A DNA stretch of 64,000 nt from UBA4416 sp040386075 (lineage in GTDB: Bacteria > Bacteroidota > Bacteroidia > B-17B0 > Aurantibacillaceae). The DNA is taken from the NCBI GenBank assembly GCA_040386075.1, contig JAZKGE010000056.1, forward strand, positions 1 to 64,000, in the 5' to 3' direction. Below are positions 60,797 to 64,000 of the stretch, piece by piece. The translations under genes and the position numbers were made by a program. Under the pieces are notes generated by a model. It did no database searches, had not been told where the DNA came from, and saw only the letters and a list, made by a program, of their open reading frames with translations. The first letter of the stretch is position 1. The number at the start of each line of letters is the position of its first letter.

Positions 60797-62080
60797 TTAC
60801 TTATTTATTTTTGACAGCTCTGTTGCTATTCGGTTATAAATAAAGATCAATACAAATACACAAAGTCCCGGAAAAACAACCAGCCACCAGGCCGAGAAAT
60901 GATCCCTCGCCTCATTCAGTAAACTTCCCCAGCTTACGGTATTGGATGGAATACCTACACCAATAAAAGACAAAGAGGCTTCTATTAAAACGGCTCCTGC
61001 CATCCCGAAAATAATTTGCACTAACAGAATAGGAAATACATTAGGCAAAATTTGTTTGAGTATGATCCCGCGATCACTCATGCCAATGGCTTTGGATGAA
61101 GTGACATAATCAAATTGTTTGGTCTTCAAATATTCGGCACGGGTTAAACGTGCAACAGTTGTCCAGCTTAAAAAGCCGATGATCACTATCAGTAAACTAT
61201 AAGATGGTTTGGCGAGTGCAGAAATAGCAATGATCAATAATAAAGCAGGAATAGAATTCAATACCTCTATCACTCTTGAAACAATAGTATCTACAGGGAA
61301 ATTAAATTTATGGGAAGTGTTTAATTTACGATCGATATATAATCCGCAATGCCATAAATAGGTTAAGGTTAAATAAAATACAGAACCGCTAAATAAGAGC
61401 CGGATAAATAAAACTAATCCTCCTGTCTGAAATGAGGCAGAGAGTTGTTCAGCTTTGATGACAAAGACATAAAAGTAACTACAAAATATTCCTATCATCA
61501 AAAACAACAATTGTATATACCCAATTTTGATCATGTTGTTCTCAAAATAACCGGCACAGGCTCCTAAGAAAATGCCGATCAGAGAAGCTATCAACATGCT
61601 AAAGATGCCAACGCTTAACGAAATGCGTGTGCCGTGAATGATCCCCGATAATACATCGTTACCGTTTTGGGTGGTTCCCAGCCAATGCCTGAATTGTAAT
61701 GGCATAGCAATGTTTTCGGTATTCAAACTAAATGTTTGTTGATCAAAAGGGCTTACTCTTGGTGCATTAGCGGCATCAATAGTGTTAGGCGAGTAAGCAC
61801 AGGGAGCAAATAATTTAAATTCAGCATTCAGTAATTTCCAATCATTACCCATATTATAATTAAGGGTTTCGTTTCCCGAAATGATCTGTTGGTGTTTCAA
61901 CGAAAAAGCCGGGAATAACCAGTTACCTTTGTATTTAAATACCAATGGCCTGTCGTTGGCTAAAACGGGAGCCAATGCAGCCACCAAAACAAACACGAAA
62001 AATATACGTACACATATTTTCAATGCCCTGTTTTTCTTCAGAAGCACTTTAAAGGATATGTATGTATGTTTTATGTTCAT
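60797..62080 (-). CDS. Oligopeptide ABC transporter permease (OppC/DppC type) with extra membrane segment
   Basis: Inner-membrane permease of a peptide ABC importer. About 427 residues, against about 300 for E. coli OppC. TM1 (about 19-37) is followed by a 110-residue periplasmic region, then FRHWLGTTQNGNDVLSGIIHGTRISL, the usual OppC motif. Between GYFENN and TIVSRVIEVLNSIPALLL sits an insertion of about 85 residues with two extra helices. The EAA loop (DYVTSSKAIGMSDRGIILKQILPN) that docks the ATPase is intact. The ATG at 62080 is chosen; a longer TTG frame from 62113 would translate a dispersed repeat as MSVRAKSRTKS. Confidence 0.92.
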   Translation of the reverse strand: MNIKHTYISFKVLLKKNRALKICVRIFFVFVLVAALAPVLANDRPLVFKYKGNWLFPAFSLKHQQIISGNETLNYNMGNDWKLLNAEFKLFAPCAYSPNTIDAANAPRVSPFDQQTFSLNTENIAMPLQFRHWLGTTQNGNDVLSGIIHGTRISLSVGIFSMLIASLIGIFLGACAGYFENNMIKIGYIQLLFLMIGIFCSYFYVFVIKAEQLSASFQTGGLVLFIRLLFSGSVFYLTLTYLWHCGLYIDRKLNTSHKFNFPVDTIVSRVIEVLNSIPALLLIIAISALAKPSYSLLIVIIGFLSWTTVARLTRAEYLKTKQFDYVTSSKAIGMSDRGIILKQILPNVFPILLVQIIFGMAGAVLIEASLSFIGVGIPSNTVSWGSLLNEARDHFSAWWLVVFPGLCVFVLIFIYNRIATELSKINK

Positions 62081-62087
62081 GCTTTTG

Positions 62088-62112
62088 GTTCTCGACTTCG
62101 CTCGAACTGACA
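62088..62112 (-). repeat. Dispersed palindromic repeat between the two permease genes
   Basis: On the minus strand TGTCAGTTCGAGCGAAGTCG plus AGAAC, with an internal TTCGAGCGAA dyad. It fills most of the 37-bp gap between the OppB stop and the OppC ATG. A copy with one change is inside purL (37088-37111), and one with two changes is upstream of ispH. Confidence 0.85.
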
Positions 62113-62117
62113 AAATT

Positions 62118-63287
62118 TTATTGTGTTCTTATCCTCGGATCAACCCAGGCATATAACATATCAGCTAACAAATAACTAAAAATAGTAAGTATAGATGATA
62201 AGGTAATAACTGCGATAACTATGGGATAATCCTGCGATACAATGGCCTTAACGGTTTCCAAACCCATGCCTGGTATGGAGAAAATACTTTCGATAATGAC
62301 TGAACCTCCAATAATTGCAGGAAAGACGGAAGAAAAAACAGTGATCAATGGAAGTGCGCTGTTTTTTAGCGCATGTTTCCATAATACTTTTTTATCGGGC
62401 AAACCTTTTGCCTTAGCTGTTTTAATATAATCAAGCCGCAGCTGTTCGTTAATGGATGTAGCAGTTAAGCGTGAAATGAAGGCGAGCGAAGAATACGTAT
62501 AACAGATCAGTGGCAGGATCATATATGGAACAGAATCTATGAACTTCGAAAGTAATGATGCATTGTCACTATATCCTTCAATAGGTTTAATACCCGATGG
62601 AGGAAAGATAGAAAGCACATCGGGATTAGCAAACAACATGAGCAGTAAAACACCCACAAAAAAAGAGGGTAATGAATACAAAACGAATAAGGTTAATTGT
62701 GTGAATTTAGTGAATTTGCTTTCCGGCTTTTCAGCCATGCGCATTCCAATAGGAATGCTAATAGCATAAGCCAGTAAAATAGATACGACAGAAAAAAATA
62801 CTGACCAGATCAGTTTGTCTTTCAAAATAGAAATAACGGGTTCTTTCTTCATATAAGAGATTCCAAAGTCGCCACGAATAATGCCTTTTGAATTGGGACC
62901 TCCAAACAACCATTGATGGTATTGGTTTTGAAAACCATACCATACTATTTTTGGAATGTAGTTTTTGTAACTACCATTGAGGGCAATTTTAGTTTTAATT
63001 TCCTTTAATTTTTTTTCATCATACACCTTATACAAGGTATCAGGTTCTGATAATTTTGTAATGGAGAAATAAAACAAAGGAAGATCCAATCCCAGTTTTT
63101 TTCGCCAGAATGTTCTTTGAATTTCCAGATCCCCACTGGTTTTTATACTTCCACTGGAACTATTAGAAGAAACAAGGATATTAACCGGATCGCCGGGCGC
63201 ATTGGCCAGTAAAATAAAACCGATGGCCGTTACTGCAAAAAGAGTAGGGATGAACCACAGTGTTCTTTTTATTGCATAACGCCACAT
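62118..63287 (-). CDS. Oligopeptide ABC transporter permease (OppB/DppB type)
   Basis: Inner-membrane permease of a peptide importer. 389 residues: WRYAIKRTLWFIPTLFAVTAIGFILL is the OppB start with GDPVNIL; a periplasmic region of about 120 residues (about 32-150; FWRKKLGLDLPLFYFSI, IIRGDFGISYMKKEPV) is longer than in E. coli; the TM bundle follows, with the EAA loop LDYIKTAKAKGLPDKKVLWKHALKN and the closing GMGLETVKAIVSQDYPIV and WVDPRIR. It starts 3 bases after the stop of the binding-protein gene. The ATPase genes are not in the window. Confidence 0.94.
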   Translation of the reverse strand: MWRYAIKRTLWFIPTLFAVTAIGFILLANAPGDPVNILVSSNSSSGSIKTSGDLEIQRTFWRKKLGLDLPLFYFSITKLSEPDTLYKVYDEKKLKEIKTKIALNGSYKNYIPKIVWYGFQNQYHQWLFGGPNSKGIIRGDFGISYMKKEPVISILKDKLIWSVFFSVVSILLAYAISIPIGMRMAEKPESKFTKFTQLTLFVLYSLPSFFVGVLLLMLFANPDVLSIFPPSGIKPIEGYSDNASLLSKFIDSVPYMILPLICYTYSSLAFISRLTATSINEQLRLDYIKTAKAKGLPDKKVLWKHALKNSALPLITVFSSVFPAIIGGSVIIESIFSIPGMGLETVKAIVSQDYPIVIAVITLSSILTIFSYLLADMLYAWVDPRIRTQ

Positions 63288-63290
63288 GTA

Positions 63291-64000
63291 TTAGTCTTTT
63301 AGTTTTAAGGTATTGAGCAGTACGCCGGGATACTCGGTATATAATTCCAGATTATCCCATTTTTTGCTGGCTATGATGCGACGCGTTTGTGTAAATAAAA
63401 AAATGTATGGTTGTTCATCGTATACCATTTTCTGAAAACGTTTGGATAAAGCAATTCTTTTTGTTTCATCCACACTGGTATTAATGCTATCGATCAGCGC
63501 ATCAGACTGTGGTGTACCAAATCCAGTAAAGTTCAATCCATTATTGGTCCAGGAAGAGGAGTGCCATAATTGCGTATAGTCTTCGGGAGGCGCACTACTT
63601 TGCCAGGCACCAATACTCATATCAAATCCGTGACCGGTTACAGCACTAAAAAAGCCATTATAATCCTGAGGATTTAACATTGCGTAGATGTTTGCTTTAG
63701 CCATGCTTTCTGCTAATTGTTTTGCTAAGTCTTCCCAAACTTTTGAACCTGAAATAAAATTAATAGCACATTCAAATTTTACTTTTTTACCATCTATCAT
63801 TTTGTCCAAAACCTGATCGTTATCGGAATCAGCCCAGCCAGCTTGCTTTAGCAGCTCTTTGGCTTTTTCTACATTATACTCTATTTGTTTTAAGTCTGTA
63901 TTAAAATCAATTTTATTAGGCGAAATAGGGCCGATCATACGTTTGTTATGATTTTCGTAAAGCGTTTTATTGATCTGCTCGTAAGGTGTAAGCAGGGCCA
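63291..64000 (-). CDS. Peptide ABC transporter substrate-binding protein (SBP_bac_5), 5' partial
   Basis: C-terminal part of a family-5 extracellular solute-binding protein, which captures peptides for the OppBC permeases. The frame is open through the window's right edge, so the gene begins outside; the ATG at 63938 is internal (the preceding residues PYEQINKTLYENHNKR fit the family). Visible features: YNVEKAKELLKQAGWADSDND, the usual lobe-closing helix before GxDxDGDG-like text; LAKQLAESMAKANIYAML; GFDMSIGAWQSSAPPEDYTQ; and FQKMVYDEQPYIFLFT. First gene in the window of a unit continuing with the permeases and TPR protein. Confidence 0.93.
   Translation of the reverse strand, partial: ALLTPYEQINKTLYENHNKRMIGPISPNKIDFNTDLKQIEYNVEKAKELLKQAGWADSDNDQVLDKMIDGKKVKFECAINFISGSKVWEDLAKQLAESMAKANIYAMLNPQDYNGFFSAVTGHGFDMSIGAWQSSAPPEDYTQLWHSSSWTNNGLNFTGFGTPQSDALIDSINTSVDETKRIALSKRFQKMVYDEQPYIFLFTQTRRIIASKKWDNLELYTEYPGVLLNTLKLKD

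Noticed and set aside
62080..62113. N-terminal extension MSVRAKSRTKS of the OppC-type permease from a TTG start
   Set aside because: It is the translation of a dispersed palindromic repeat, and ATG 62080 gives the family-like start.

Overview
The window reads as chromosomal DNA of a low-GC Bacteroidota bacterium (class Bacteroidia; I cannot fix the order). The reasons are type IX secretion (T9SS) cargo signals, PorP/SprF, PorE-like and GldN-like proteins, a fused SecDF, the alternative bacteroidetal GlmU, DUF2851, a Bacteroidota-type arginine decarboxylase, near absence of Shine-Dalgarno sequences and many TAnnTTTG minus-7 promoter boxes. No rRNA, tRNA, CRISPR array, transposase gene or prophage was seen.

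Layout. 1-9331 (+): an outer-membrane protein, miaB, a sigma-54 activator overlapping a TPR/PP2C phosphatase, a zinc-site-less M16 protein, a cytochrome-c lipoprotein, DUF2851 and PspC proteins. 9332-9725 is a 394-bp gap with four 21-bp tandem repeats. 9726-25557 (+) is a surface module: two very large tail-fibre-like secreted proteins, a type-B T9SS cargo, PorP/SprF, a PorE-like OmpA protein, a giant barrel plus eight-repeat protein, then GlmU. 25622-30881 (-): a lipoprotein with an apparent ACG start, two secreted unknowns, accB-accC and DUF4293. 31037-37856 (+): speA under a promoter that carries a perfect palindrome, two DUF4412-like proteins, and purL, which contains an in-frame palindromic repeat. 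37949-57200 (-): a small Pro-rich secreted protein, a stand-alone gldN homologue, a CarboxypepD_reg protein, der, a zinc/alpha-CTD protein, carA, a delta-60/LamG T9SS cargo, uvrA, a DnaQ-like exonuclease, ispH, DUF721, recF, a STAS-like protein and secDF. 57336-64000: an FG-GAP T9SS cargo (+) converging on a TPR protein and an oligopeptide ABC transporter operon (-) that runs off the right edge.

How the genes work together. Housekeeping genes (tRNA modification, fatty-acid initiation, purine and pyrimidine entry steps, isoprenoids, DNA repair, Sec export) are interleaved with cell-envelope genes. The 9.7-25.6 kb block is the coherent accessory unit: displayed fibres, a T9SS type-B passenger, its likely PorP/SprF partner and a PorE-like peptidoglycan anchor lie in one direction behind one control region. 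The GldN-like protein and SecDF elsewhere in the window belong to the same export route.

Two short dispersed palindromic repeat families occur between genes, and one copy lies inside purL. Several apparent TTG starts (PspC, purL, recF) are the ends of TAnnTTTG promoter boxes, so the downstream ATG is used here; for PspC, speA, recF and der the ATG lies so close to the box that the mRNA is probably leaderless.
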